A stretch of 64,000 bases of DNA. Source: Sinomicrobium weinanense. Lineage in GTDB: Bacteria; Bacteroidota; Bacteroidia; Flavobacteriales; Flavobacteriaceae. Positions 26,562 to 35,589 of this stretch are shown here, piece after piece. Each line of letters starts with the position of its first letter. The stretch's first letter is position 1. The position numbers and the translations under genes are program-made. Location: assembly GCF_018863395.1 (NCBI RefSeq), contig NZ_JAHKRR010000004.1, forward strand, positions 62,001-126,000, in the 5' to 3' direction. The notes beneath the pieces are model-generated. The model made no database searches, had not been told where the DNA came from, and worked only from the letters and a program-made list of their open reading frames with translations.

Positions 26562-27833
26562 ATGAGCCGTGGAAAAAAAGTTTCTTCGGAGCTGTCGCAA
26601 AAGCAGAAAGATGCTGATGTGGTCATTGTAGGGGGAGGTGCTGCCGGTTTTTTTGCCGCAGCCCATATCGCGGAAGCGGCCCCCGGTTTGCGTATTGCCA
26701 TACTAGAACGCGGCGGGGAGGTGCTTTCCAAGGTAAAAGTGTCCGGTGGCGGGCGTTGTAACGTTACCCATGCCGAATTTGTGCCCCGCGAGCTGGCCGG
26801 GAATTATCCCAGGGGGCAGAAGGAGCTCCTCGGCCCTTTTCACTCGTTTTGCAGCGGGGATACGGTAGAATTCTTCGAAAGCAGGGGCGTACGGCTCAAA
26901 ATTGAAGAGGATGGCAGGATGTTTCCGATAACCGACTCCTCTCAAACCATTATCGATTGCCTGGTAAGGGAAACTTCCGGCCGGGGAGTGGAAGTGTATA
27001 CGGGCCATGCCGTAAAACAGGTCAATAAGGGTAAGGACGGATGGGAATTGGTGACCAGTAAAGGTAATTTCAATTGTTGCAAACTTCTCATAGCCACAGG
27101 AGGCAGTCCGAAAATGTGGGACATTGCAGGGCAGTTGGGCCATACCATAGTGCCCCCGGTGCCTTCGTTGTTTACTTTTCATATTAAAGACCCCCGGATT
27201 TCCGGTTTAATGGGGATATCTGCCATGGTGACGGTCCGATTGTCGGATGGAGGTGGCAAAATGATGTTTGAGGGCCCCTTACTGATCACCCACTGGGGAA
27301 TGAGCGGCCCGGCTGTTTTGAAACTCTCGGCCTGGGCGGCTCGCGAACTGCATCGCTGCAATTATAGGTTTAAGGTGGAGGTAAACTGGTTACGCACCGT
27401 TTCTTTTTCTGATGCCCTGGAAATTTTAAGGGGATACAACCGGAAGAGCGGAAAAAAATATGTCCATGCCTCAAGGCCTTTTGATATTCCAAAAAGGTTG
27501 TGGACAAGGCTGGCAGAAGCATCCGGTATCCGGGAAAGCCAACGCTGGGCGGAAATTTCCAAAAACGGGCTGGAGCAACTGGCAGAACAGCTTACCAAAG
27601 GTATTTTTAAGGTGAACGGAAAAAGCACCTTTAAAGAAGAGTTCGTAACAGCCGGGGGCGTGGACCTGAAAGAGATCGATTTCAAAACGTTTGAAAGCAA
27701 GATCCATAAAAACCTGTTCTTCGCCGGAGAGGTGCTGAATATCGATGCAGTGACCGGAGGGTTCAATTTTCAGAACGCCTGGACCGGAGGGTTTCTGGCG
27801 GCCAGGGGCATCGTTGAAAAAAGCGGATCATAA
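26562..27833 (+). CDS. YhiN/HI0933-type FAD-dependent oxidoreductase
   Basis: The 423-residue protein has a dinucleotide-binding motif (VVIVGGGAAGFFAAAH) at about 20-35. The family's signatures 'SGGGRCNVTH' and 'FAGEVLNIDAVTGGFNFQNA' follow. The family is widespread, FAD-binding and poorly characterised. It may be a tRNA- or quinone-related oxidoreductase, which is unproven. It follows dnaE after 42 bp. I start at 26562, since the start just precedes the family N-terminus. Confidence 0.85.
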   Translation: MSRGKKVSSELSQKQKDADVVIVGGGAAGFFAAAHIAEAAPGLRIAILERGGEVLSKVKVSGGGRCNVTHAEFVPRELAGNYPRGQKELLGPFHSFCSGDTVEFFESRGVRLKIEEDGRMFPITDSSQTIIDCLVRETSGRGVEVYTGHAVKQVNKGKDGWELVTSKGNFNCCKLLIATGGSPKMWDIAGQLGHTIVPPVPSLFTFHIKDPRISGLMGISAMVTVRLSDGGGKMMFEGPLLITHWGMSGPAVLKLSAWAARELHRCNYRFKVEVNWLRTVSFSDALEILRGYNRKSGKKYVHASRPFDIPKRLWTRLAEASGIRESQRWAEISKNGLEQLAEQLTKGIFKVNGKSTFKEEFVTAGGVDLKEIDFKTFESKIHKNLFFAGEVLNIDAVTGGFNFQNAWTGGFLAARGIVEKSGS

Positions 27834-27835
27834 AA

Positions 27836-27938
27836 AAGCTGTCTAAAAAGTAAACTTTACGTCACCCTGAATTTATTTCAGGGCCTCATGATGATTGTCC
27901 GATCAGTATGATGGGTTACAAGGCTTTTTAGACAGCTT
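27836..27938. repeat. MITE-like element with 15-bp terminal inverted repeats
   Basis: The ends AAGCTGTCTAAAAAG (27836-27850) and CTTTTTAGACAGCTT (27924-27938) are perfect inverted repeats around a 73-bp core. The core contains the palindrome CCCTGAATTTATTTCAGGG. It sits exactly between two convergent genes, so it may also act as a bidirectional terminator. No transposase is present. Confidence 0.65.
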
Positions 27939-27953
27939 CCTCAAATTATAATT

Positions 27954-28421
27954 TTACTGCTGCTGTTTTGCCAGCAATGCCTGTAAACGCTTTTGTAAAT
28001 CGGTATCCGTTTGCAATGCCATGGCCACTTCCTGGTAACGGTCGAGGGAGATACCGGTTTTGGTGATGGTTTCTTCCATCTGTTTCTGGAAGCCTGTTTG
28101 CATTTTCTGCATTTCGTTCATCACCACGCCAAATTTTTCCTTTTCTTCCGCGCTGGCATCCACATTCTTTTCGGGTGAGCGTGACGCTTCATACAGTTCA
28201 TTGAACCGGTCCATTTCAAACCCTTTGTCTACCACAGTTTTCATCATTTTTTGCTGGGCTTGCACATTGATCTGCTGTACACCCTGGAGCGCAGTGGCAA
28301 TTTTACCCAGTTCATCATCCGATACTTCAACTTTTTTCTGTTCTGCCGTTTGCGCGAAGGCGGTAATACCGACCATCAAAAAACAGACAAGAGAAGATTT
28401 TAATTTGTCCGTAAATCTCAT
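27954..28421 (-). CDS. DUF4168 domain protein, secreted
   Basis: The 155-residue protein has a signal peptide (FLMVGITAFAQ) and a helical DUF4168-like domain. It has two similar segments: 'VSDDELGKIATALQGVQQIN' and 'GISLDRYQEVAMALQTDT'. No enzyme motif is visible. It ends in a Gln-rich tail. Members are probably envelope proteins of unknown function. Confidence 0.78.
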   Translation of the reverse strand: MRFTDKLKSSLVCFLMVGITAFAQTAEQKKVEVSDDELGKIATALQGVQQINVQAQQKMMKTVVDKGFEMDRFNELYEASRSPEKNVDASAEEKEKFGVVMNEMQKMQTGFQKQMEETITKTGISLDRYQEVAMALQTDTDLQKRLQALLAKQQQ

Positions 28422-28569
28422 TTTTGTAAGAATTTTAATTATTTTTTATTGGTCGAAACTACAATAATAAATAAGGAATACCAAAATTATTACTGGTTTA
28501 ACGGGAACTTAACGGCTTTTATAAGGTTTTTTAAGGCGTATTTCTTTGGAGAACATAAAACCCGGAAAG

Positions 28570-28577
28570 CATTATCT
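28570..28577 (+). promoter_or_regulatory. Bacteroidota-type -7 box upstream of mvaD
   Basis: TATCTTTG fits the TAnnTTTG consensus of the Bacteroidota housekeeping sigma factor. It lies 20 bp before the mvaD ATG. A TTTG lies about 24 nt upstream and could serve as the -33 element, which is slightly long spacing. Confidence 0.6.
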
Positions 28578-28597
28578 TTGCACAAATTCTTTTATTC

Positions 28598-29680
28598 ATG
28601 ACTGAAAAGGACTTTATGCCTTCCAGATATCCCGATGCGATAGAAGCGGGAGCTTTTACGTGGAGATCGCCGAGCAATATTGCACTGGTGAAATACTGGG
28701 GGAAGCGTGGAGAACAACTGCCTGCCAACCCTTCTGTAAGTTTTACGCTCGATACCTGTGCCACGACAACCACCCTTCGTTTTGCAAGGCGGGAAGGACC
28801 GGCTTCCGGTTTTAGTTTCGAGTTGCTTTTTGAAGGACGGTCACGGGAAGATTTCAAGCCTAAGATCAATAGGTTTTTTGAACGTATCGAAAAATATCTT
28901 CCTTTTCTGCGAGATTACCATTTTACCATCGAAACTTCCAATTCCTTTCCGCACAGCAGTGGAATAGCGTCTTCTGCAAGTGGTATGAGTGCCCTGGCCC
29001 TGTGCCTGATGAGCATGGAAAGGAAAATGAATCCCGGCATTACGGAGCGTGATTTCTACCGAAAAGCCTCGTTTCTGGCCCGGCTGGGCTCCGGAAGTGC
29101 GTGCAGGAGCGTGGAGGGTGGGCTCGTGGTCTGGGGGAGTCATCCCGAAATCGAAGGAAGTACAGACCTTTATGGTACCCGGTATCCGGATGAGGTACAT
29201 CCTGTCTTCAGCACATATCAGGATACCGTTTTGCTGGTAGACAAAGGCAAAAAACAGGTAAGCAGTACCGCCGGGCACGGTCTTATGCACGGGCATCCCT
29301 TTGCGGAACGGCGTTTTCAACAGGCCGGAGAGCACCTGTCTGAATTGAAGCATATACTCAGGGAAGGCGATGTAAAAGGATTTATAGAGATCGTGGAGAG
29401 CGAAGCATTGACGCTGCACGCCATAATGATGACGGGCCGCCCTTACTACCTGCTGATGAGCCCCGGAACCTTACAGGTAATCCGCAAAATATGGGATTTC
29501 AGGAAAGAAACCGGCAGCAATGTATGCTTTACCCTCGATGCGGGTGCCAACGTACATGTATTGTATCCGGAAGAGGAAAAAGACAGAATATTGGAATTTG
29601 TTAATAGTGAGCTGGTTGCATATTGTGAAAACGAACACTATATTTGCGACCGCATTGGAGCAGGTGCCAGGCCGTTATAG
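28598..29680 (+). CDS. mvaD: Diphosphomevalonate decarboxylase
   Basis: The 360-residue product matches the GHMP-superfamily decarboxylase that makes isopentenyl diphosphate from mevalonate diphosphate. Recognised blocks are SNIALVKYWGKRGEQ near residue 25, 'SSGIASSASGMSALAL' at about 120-135 (the phosphate loop), and 'DAGANVHVLYP' close to the end. The next gene is a mevalonate-kinase-like protein, which fits a mevalonate pathway cluster. Length is typical for bacterial and eukaryotic MvaD of this type. Confidence 0.92.
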   Translation: MTEKDFMPSRYPDAIEAGAFTWRSPSNIALVKYWGKRGEQLPANPSVSFTLDTCATTTTLRFARREGPASGFSFELLFEGRSREDFKPKINRFFERIEKYLPFLRDYHFTIETSNSFPHSSGIASSASGMSALALCLMSMERKMNPGITERDFYRKASFLARLGSGSACRSVEGGLVVWGSHPEIEGSTDLYGTRYPDEVHPVFSTYQDTVLLVDKGKKQVSSTAGHGLMHGHPFAERRFQQAGEHLSELKHILREGDVKGFIEIVESEALTLHAIMMTGRPYYLLMSPGTLQVIRKIWDFRKETGSNVCFTLDAGANVHVLYPEEEKDRILEFVNSELVAYCENEHYICDRIGAGARPL

Positions 29681-29810
29681 AAAATGATAAACAAAAGGTA
29701 ACATATCACAACATTTTTTTAAGGAATAATAGTACTAAATTGCAATAAAAATTGTTCCCGACGTTTAATTTGTGTATCTTTATAAGGGTTTGGCCGTAAT
29801 TTTAGAAAGA

Positions 29811-30749
29811 ATGAAAGGACCATTATTCTATTCAAAAATATTACTCTTCGGAGAATATGGTATCATCAGGGATTCCAAGGGGTTGTCTATTCCGTATAAT
29901 TTTTATAACGGAGCGCTTAAAATGGAAAAAGAGCTTTCGGAAGAAACATCCAGGTCAAACCTTAGCCTCAAGCGCTTTGCCATTTACCTGGAAAACCTGC
30001 AGACCGAAAGGCCTGAACTGGCAACCTTTGATATCGAAAAGTTGAAGAAGGACGTATCGGAAGGCATGTATTTCGATAGCAGCATTCCCCAGGGGTATGG
30101 CGTGGGAAGCAGCGGGGCCCTGGTTGCGGCCATTTACGACAAATATGCCAATAACAAGATCACGATACTGGAAAACCTCACGCGTGACAAGTTGTTGAAA
30201 CTAAAGGCTATATTCGCGGAAATGGAGTCTTTCTTCCATGGAAAGTCCTCCGGGCTCGATCCTCTCAATAGTTACCTGAGTATCCCTATCCTCATCAATT
30301 CCAAAGACAATATAGAACCTACCGGGATCCCTTCACAGAAAAAAGGAGGTAAAGGAGCGGTATTCCTGCTGGATAGCGGTATGGTAGGTGAAACGGCGCC
30401 CATGATCCAGATATTTATGGAAAATATGAAGCAGGAAGGGTTCCGCAATATGCTCAAGGACCAGTTTATCAGGCATACCGATGCCTGTGTGGAAGACTTC
30501 CTCAAGGGCGATGTAAAATCGCTGTTTAAAAATATCAAACAGTTGTCTCATGTGGTGCTCGATAATTTCAAGCCCATGATCCCGGCACAATTCCACAAAC
30601 TATGGAAACGCGGTATAGAGACCAACGAATACTACCTGAAACTCTGTGGTTCCGGGGGTGGCGGATATATTCTGGGCTTTACACAGGATATAGAAAAAGC
30701 CAGAAAGGCCCTGAAAGACTATAACCTGGAGGTCGTCTATAACTTCTGA
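29811..30749 (+). CDS. Mevalonate kinase-like GHMP kinase
   Basis: The 312-residue protein has the GHMP kinase plan. The start MKGPLFYSKILLFGEYGII aligns with the family N-terminus, so I chose the ATG at 29811 over an upstream in-frame start. The ATP-binding loop is 'PQGYGVGSSGALVAAI' at about 93-108, and the third motif is 'LCGSGGGGYILGF' near the end. It would phosphorylate mevalonate for isoprenoid synthesis. It follows mvaD and precedes the UbiA gene. A TATCTTTA box lies at 29776-29783, so it may also have its own promoter. Confidence 0.87.
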   Translation: MKGPLFYSKILLFGEYGIIRDSKGLSIPYNFYNGALKMEKELSEETSRSNLSLKRFAIYLENLQTERPELATFDIEKLKKDVSEGMYFDSSIPQGYGVGSSGALVAAIYDKYANNKITILENLTRDKLLKLKAIFAEMESFFHGKSSGLDPLNSYLSIPILINSKDNIEPTGIPSQKKGGKGAVFLLDSGMVGETAPMIQIFMENMKQEGFRNMLKDQFIRHTDACVEDFLKGDVKSLFKNIKQLSHVVLDNFKPMIPAQFHKLWKRGIETNEYYLKLCGSGGGGYILGFTQDIEKARKALKDYNLEVVYNF

Positions 30750-30898
30750 ATGAAAAAATAATGAGGCATTGCAGAAGCATGCCTGTGAAAAGAAAATTGC
30801 TTTCCTTATATTAGCAGTGCTGAGTGAAATTCCGGGAGCGGACCACGATTTTGGTTTCCGGATTTTTTCTTTGTTGTCGGATCATAAAAACCAAACAT

Positions 30899-31807
30899 GT
30901 GCAGCTATCCAGGAAGAACAGGCTGGTATTGCTTAAGCTTCTGAGCATTTTTTCAGTAGTTCGGGGGTATAATGTGCTGGTCATTGCCGTGGCCCAGTAT
31001 CTTACTTCCATTTATATCCTTGCCCCCGAAAAACCATTGATGGACGTGGTCCTGGACGGAAATCTGTTTGCCATTGTAGTGGCATCGGCCCTCGCCATTG
31101 CCTCCGGGTATATTATCAATAATTTTTACGATGCGGAAAAAGACCTGATCAACCGGCCCAGGAAAACCATGCTCGACCGCCTGATCAGCCAGCGTACTAA
31201 ACTGACCGCCTATTTTATACTGAATTTTATATCGGTGATCTTTGCCAGTTACGTATCGTTCCGGGCAGTGGCCTTTTTTTCGGTCTATATCTTTGCCATA
31301 TGGTTTTATTCCCACAAACTGAAACGCATTCCGCTCCTGGGGAATATTATTGCTTCCATACTGGCCATTACCCCCTTTTTCGCCGTATTTGTGTATTACA
31401 AGAACTTCGCGATGGTCATTTTTGTACATGCCGTATTCCTGTTCCTTATTATCCTTATCCGTGACATGGTCAAGGACCTGGAAAATATCAAGGGAGATAT
31501 GGCCCAGGGTTACAGGACCGTACCGATCATTTACGGCGAAAAGGCCTCCAAAAGGATCATTACCCTGCTGGCATTCTTTACCTGGGTACCTACTTACCTG
31601 TTGATCACTACTTTTGAGATCGGGCATATGGATGTCTTTTTCTACGGATGTTTTGTGCTACTCCTGATGTTTTTGTTCTTTATGTGGAAGGCTTCTTCGA
31701 AAAAAGACTACCTGGTGCTCCACAATATCCTGAAGTTTATCATTGTAGCCGGGGTCTTTAGCATACTCCTGATCGATGTGGACCTGGTGCTGAACAGGAT
31801 TTTGTGA
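30899..31807 (+). CDS. UbiA-family geranylgeranylglycerol-phosphate-type prenyltransferase
   Basis: The 302-residue protein has many membrane segments and the UbiA Asp-rich motif NNFYDAEKDLINRP (about 80-93), with the second motif 'RDMVKDLENIKGD'. I chose the GTG at 30899 as start, because the encoded VQLSRKNRLVLLKLLSIFSV matches the conserved N-terminus of flavobacterial homologues annotated as geranylgeranylglycerol-phosphate geranylgeranyltransferase. An ATG at 30824 would add 25 residues unlike the family. It follows two mevalonate-pathway genes, which fits prenyl-diphosphate use. The actual acceptor is not established. Confidence 0.82.
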   Translation: MQLSRKNRLVLLKLLSIFSVVRGYNVLVIAVAQYLTSIYILAPEKPLMDVVLDGNLFAIVVASALAIASGYIINNFYDAEKDLINRPRKTMLDRLISQRTKLTAYFILNFISVIFASYVSFRAVAFFSVYIFAIWFYSHKLKRIPLLGNIIASILAITPFFAVFVYYKNFAMVIFVHAVFLFLIILIRDMVKDLENIKGDMAQGYRTVPIIYGEKASKRIITLLAFFTWVPTYLLITTFEIGHMDVFFYGCFVLLLMFLFFMWKASSKKDYLVLHNILKFIIVAGVFSILLIDVDLVLNRIL

Positions 31808-31868
31808 TGCGGTGAAATAAAGGTGATTTTGAAAAAATACGTATAACTGAGTTAAGTATTAAATACCC

Positions 31869-31876
31869 TATCTTTG
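31869..31876 (+). promoter_or_regulatory. -7 box for the pseudouridine synthase gene
   Basis: TATCTTTG matches TAnnTTTG and lies 17 bp before the ATG. Between them lies AATAAGGAGAAC, giving a good ribosome-binding site just upstream of the start. Confidence 0.6.
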
Positions 31877-31893
31877 CAAAAAATAAGGAGAAC

Positions 31894-32721
31894 ATGAGCA
31901 GAACAGACAAAAACAGGAAAGGAAAGATATCCGGGAGGCAGGGAGGAAAACGCAAGGAGAGCTATGCCAGAGGTAATGCGCCCATCCGGAAAAAACCTTT
32001 GCTGAAAAACCCGGAAGAGATACGTCTCAATAAATACATTGCAAACTCCGGGATCTGTTCGCGCAGGGATGCGGATATTTATATCGTGGCCGGCAGTGTG
32101 TCTGTTAACGGAGAACCTGTTACTGAACTGGGTTACAAGGTAAAGCTGACAGATGAGGTACGCTTTGACGGAAAGATTATCAATCCCGAGCCAAAGGAAT
32201 ATGTACTTCTGAACAAACCCAAAGACTTTATTACGACTACAAAAGATGAAAGAGGCAGGAAAACCGTCATGGAACTGGTGTCAAATGCATCCAAAGCCAA
32301 ACTGCTGCCCGTAGGGCGCCTGGATCGCAATACCACCGGATTACTGTTGTTTACCAACGATGGCGACCTGGCCAAAAAACTCACCCATCCCAAACACGGG
32401 GTTCGTAAGATATACCACGTAGGGCTGGACCAGAACCTCAAACAGTCCGATCTGTTGAAAATACAGAAAGGGCTGACCCTGGAGGACGGCCCGATCGAGG
32501 TAGACGATGTAAGCTATATTGAAAATGCACCCAAACGCGAAGTGGGCATAAAGATACACAGCGGCCGCAACCGTATTGTCCGGAGGATTTTTGAACACCT
32601 GGGGTATAAGGTGATAAAACTGGACCGGGTCATTTTTGCCGGGCTCACCAAAAAAGACCTGCCCAGAGGGCACTGGCGGCACCTGAGCCAACAAGAGGTC
32701 ATTAACCTGCGGATGCTTTAA
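31894..32721 (+). CDS. rluB: RsuA/RluB-type pseudouridine synthase
   Basis: The 275-residue product has a basic N-terminal extension (about 1-40) and an S4 RNA-binding domain (RLNKYIANSGICSRRDAD). The catalytic domain contains 'GRLDRNTTGLLLFTNDGDLA', with the catalytic Asp. It converts a uridine of ribosomal RNA to pseudouridine. The extra basic N-terminus is common in Bacteroidota homologues. I cannot tell whether it acts on 23S (RluB/RluE/RluF) or 16S rRNA. Confidence 0.88.
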   Translation: MSRTDKNRKGKISGRQGGKRKESYARGNAPIRKKPLLKNPEEIRLNKYIANSGICSRRDADIYIVAGSVSVNGEPVTELGYKVKLTDEVRFDGKIINPEPKEYVLLNKPKDFITTTKDERGRKTVMELVSNASKAKLLPVGRLDRNTTGLLLFTNDGDLAKKLTHPKHGVRKIYHVGLDQNLKQSDLLKIQKGLTLEDGPIEVDDVSYIENAPKREVGIKIHSGRNRIVRRIFEHLGYKVIKLDRVIFAGLTKKDLPRGHWRHLSQQEVINLRML

Positions 32722-32726
32722 GGCTA

Positions 32727-32790
32727 AATTAGAAGTTAGAGGTACGAAGTGTTTTTATACTTCTAACTTCTAACTTCGTACTTCATACTT
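32727..32790. repeat. Inverted repeat, AACTTCTAACTTC family
   Basis: Left arm (AAGTTAGAGGTACGAAGTG) and right arm (ACTTCTAACTTCTAACTTCG) pair across a short T-rich loop between two convergent genes. The right arm runs into the 3' end of the glycosyltransferase gene and supplies its last residues (KYEVRS) and stop codon. Confidence 0.7.
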
Positions 32791-34103
32791 TTTAAAAATA
32801 CTTCCCAAAGGAAAAAACCGTAAACAGTGAGGTACTCGATACCGAGCAGCCAGGGATTTTCTCCGAACCCGTCCGCTCCGTAAGCTGAATAACTCAGCAT
32901 GATCACCGCGCTCCAGACCAGGGGGAAACGATATCGCGTAAAAACGGACAGCACAACCAGTGTACCAATATACCAGGGGTGTATAGTGGTGGAGAGGAAA
33001 AAATAAAAACTCAGGGCCAGCAGCATTCCGGTTATGAGTGGAATGGTTTCCCTGTTCCTCCGGAAAAAGGCCAGGAGCAGGATAAACCCTGTGATGATAA
33101 AAGGCGTGACCTTTCCTACGGAATGAATAATATTATAGCCCTTTACCCGAAATCCGATCTCCCGGATGAGGTAGTAAATACTGCCGTTAAACTCAAAATT
33201 CACAAACCACAGCCTGGTGGTCTGCATATAGTGATCGACGAGCTCTCCGGAGATAAAAGGGAGGAAAAGAACAAGTACCACTGCGCAAACCGCTATTCCA
33301 TACAATATCGCTTTTTTCCATCCCAGTTTTTGCAGGACAAGGGGCACGAGCATTAACGGAATGAGCTTAACGGAGACGGACAGGGCCATGATCACGGCAG
33401 ACGCGGCCCATTTTCCCGAATGTAGCAGATATAAGCTCCATATAAGAAAAAACAGCATCATGCCTTCAAAATGCAGGTTTCCCGTAAATTCTATAATAAT
33501 AAGCGGGTTGAGGAGGTAGTAAAAGATATAATGTTCGGGGAGTTTTAATGCGGTAAGCAACTTTCTTCCAAAATACCATGTCCCCGCATCGGCGAGCACA
33601 ATGAGAAGCCGCATCGCTATCACCGGGCCGAGGACGCCATTTCCGCCCAAAGCAGAAGCGATCAGAAAGCAGAGCTGATTTACCGGCGGGTAATTGGTGT
33701 AATGCCGTGCGCTGAGGTTGCCCATGCCCTCGTGCAGTTCCCGGGCATTGGCGATCGGCAATGCAGGGTCTGTGACCAGGTCGTCAGGCAGGTGGAGATA
33801 GGGGTTAAGCCCGTTTAATGATAACTGCCCGTCCCAGATAAAGCGATAAAAATCCTGGGAAAGATTGGGGATGGACAGTATAAAAACAACCCGGAACACC
33901 AGCGCCAGGGCCGAAAGAAAGCCCATGTTCCCTTTCTCGAGAGCAATGACCTTTGTATAAAGAAAAAATAACGCCCCGTAGAGCGTTATCAGTTTTATAA
34001 AATCGGTGCGTACCAGCTGGTAGGCAAAACTTGCATAAAGTACAATACAACCAAGGGCAATTAAAACAGGAAATTTGTGATATTTCCAGTAGTTTGCGAT
34101 CAA
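32763..34103 (-). CDS. GT-C type membrane mannosyltransferase-like protein
   Basis: The 446-residue protein is very hydrophobic, with about ten membrane segments. It has 'QDFYRFIWDGQLSLNGLNPY' at about 85-104 (an Asp-containing first-loop motif of GT-C transferases) and 'HFEGMMLFFLIW' further on. It probably transfers mannose or another hexose from a polyprenyl-phosphate donor. Start is TTG at 34103, inside the stop of the upstream gene (TTGA overlap), suggesting coupling. The last residues come from a repeat. The gene belongs to a four- to five-gene minus-strand glycosylation group. Confidence 0.72.
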   Translation of the reverse strand: MIANYWKYHKFPVLIALGCIVLYASFAYQLVRTDFIKLITLYGALFFLYTKVIALEKGNMGFLSALALVFRVVFILSIPNLSQDFYRFIWDGQLSLNGLNPYLHLPDDLVTDPALPIANARELHEGMGNLSARHYTNYPPVNQLCFLIASALGGNGVLGPVIAMRLLIVLADAGTWYFGRKLLTALKLPEHYIFYYLLNPLIIIEFTGNLHFEGMMLFFLIWSLYLLHSGKWAASAVIMALSVSVKLIPLMLVPLVLQKLGWKKAILYGIAVCAVVLVLFLPFISGELVDHYMQTTRLWFVNFEFNGSIYYLIREIGFRVKGYNIIHSVGKVTPFIITGFILLLAFFRRNRETIPLITGMLLALSFYFFLSTTIHPWYIGTLVVLSVFTRYRFPLVWSAVIMLSYSAYGADGFGENPWLLGIEYLTVYGFFLWEVFLKSMKYEVRS

Positions 34104-35584
34104 GCCTTGGAGGTTAATGATTTAAAGAATACAAATCCGAAACCGAGGAACAGCATTAAGTGAAACGGAAACAGCCCGTAATCGTTCAACGGAATGGCAC
34201 TGTACATTCCGAAGAGGAAATAAAAAGCCAATAAGGCTTCCAGCAGGGTATTGGGGGACAGTTTTTCGCGCAGGTATTTATTTCCTTTCCAACTGTCCGC
34301 AAGGTTTTTGATATTGAATTTCGGGGTCCGTACAAATTCGCTCCTTTTGCCCATATGTCCCTCCAGTACTGCTACGGAATTGTGCAGGGAAAAGCCCATG
34401 GCCACGGAGAAAAAAGTAAAGAACATTTTAATGTAGTCTATAAAATTGTCAAGCCCGCTGCCCTGTATGTTCTTGTAGGTAAACCAGTAGCAAATGAAAA
34501 GTATGATGGTGCTGACAATAAAGAAGCTGGTCACTTCGAAGATCCAGTCCATATGGCCGAAAGTATTTTTGATGTACAGCATGGGAATACTGAGCAGGGC
34601 TACGATAAATACGCACAGGAACATGGAACTGTTAAGCAGGTGGAGCACGCCGTGCAGTTTGGTCTTGAAGGGAATATTCTTGGCGGTCAGGACACTGGTC
34701 ACTGTCTTCCTGAAGTTTTCAGCCCCTCCTTTGTTCCAGCGGAATTGTTGCGAACGGGCCGCGCTGATGACCACCGGGAGTTCCGCAGGGGTCTCCACAT
34801 CTTCCAGGTACTTGAATTTCCAGTTTTTGAGCTGTGCCCGGTAGCTGAGGTCCAGGTCTTCGGTAAGGGTGTCTCCTTCCCAGTTCCCGGCATCGATAAT
34901 ACATTCTTTCCGCCAGATACCGGCTGTGCCATTAAAATTAATAAAGTGTCCTTTGCTGTTCCGGCCCACCTGCTCCAGGGTAAAGTGGGCATCGAGGGCA
35001 AAGGCCTGTATTTTGGTGAGAAGTGAATAATCGCGGTTGAGGTGGCCCCAGCGGGTTTGTACCACTCCGATCTCGGGATCCTTGAAATAAATGACAGTCT
35101 TCTTCAGCCAGTCGCTTGCCGGGAGAAAATCGGCATCGAAAATGGCGATGAACTCTCCTTTGGCTATTTTCAGGCCTTCTTTCAGTGCCCCGGCCTTAAA
35201 TCCCTGGCGGTTTTCCCTTCGGATATGCTGAATGTCCAGCCCTTTTGCCCGGAGTTCTGCGATCTGTTTGGCAGTTTCAGTCACCGATTCGTCTGTGGAG
35301 TCATCGAGGACCTGTATCTCCAGTTTGTTTTTCGGGTATTCTATCCCCGAAATATTGTCTAAAAGCCGTTCTACTACATACTCTTCGTTGTAGATTGGCA
35401 ACTGTATGGTGACATATGGGATCTCCCTGGGATCCAGTAAATTAAATTTCGGGGCTTCATTATCCTTGCGTTTGTGGCTGAGGTAGTTGACAAGCAGGTT
35501 CAACTGTGCCAGGCTATAAAAGAAAATAAGTAACAAAGCTATAGTGTATATAGCGATGAGAATATAAGAAATTGCTAAAACCAT
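34100..35584 (-). CDS. Cellulose-synthase-like family 2 glycosyltransferase
   Basis: The 494-residue membrane protein has a GT2 catalytic domain with VLDDSTDES, IFDADFLP, TEDLDLSYR and the processive-type QQFRW motif. Membrane segments lie at the N-terminus (about 4-25) and in the C-terminal third (about 300-490). Family members make beta-linked polymers or transfer single sugars to lipid carriers. The stop overlaps the next gene, and the upstream gene is another GT2 enzyme, so the cluster probably makes one envelope glycan or glycolipid. Confidence 0.85.
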   Translation of the reverse strand: MVLAISYILIAIYTIALLLIFFYSLAQLNLLVNYLSHKRKDNEAPKFNLLDPREIPYVTIQLPIYNEEYVVERLLDNISGIEYPKNKLEIQVLDDSTDESVTETAKQIAELRAKGLDIQHIRRENRQGFKAGALKEGLKIAKGEFIAIFDADFLPASDWLKKTVIYFKDPEIGVVQTRWGHLNRDYSLLTKIQAFALDAHFTLEQVGRNSKGHFINFNGTAGIWRKECIIDAGNWEGDTLTEDLDLSYRAQLKNWKFKYLEDVETPAELPVVISAARSQQFRWNKGGAENFRKTVTSVLTAKNIPFKTKLHGVLHLLNSSMFLCVFIVALLSIPMLYIKNTFGHMDWIFEVTSFFIVSTIILFICYWFTYKNIQGSGLDNFIDYIKMFFTFFSVAMGFSLHNSVAVLEGHMGKRSEFVRTPKFNIKNLADSWKGNKYLREKLSPNTLLEALLAFYFLFGMYSAIPLNDYGLFPFHLMLFLGFGFVFFKSLTSKA

Positions 35585-35589
35585 CTAAT

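Noticed and set aside
25176-26666. A long open frame of 496 codons on the minus strand.
   Set aside because: It lies antisense to dnaE, which has all domains of the polymerase. It has no recognisable domain and is a codon-bias shadow.
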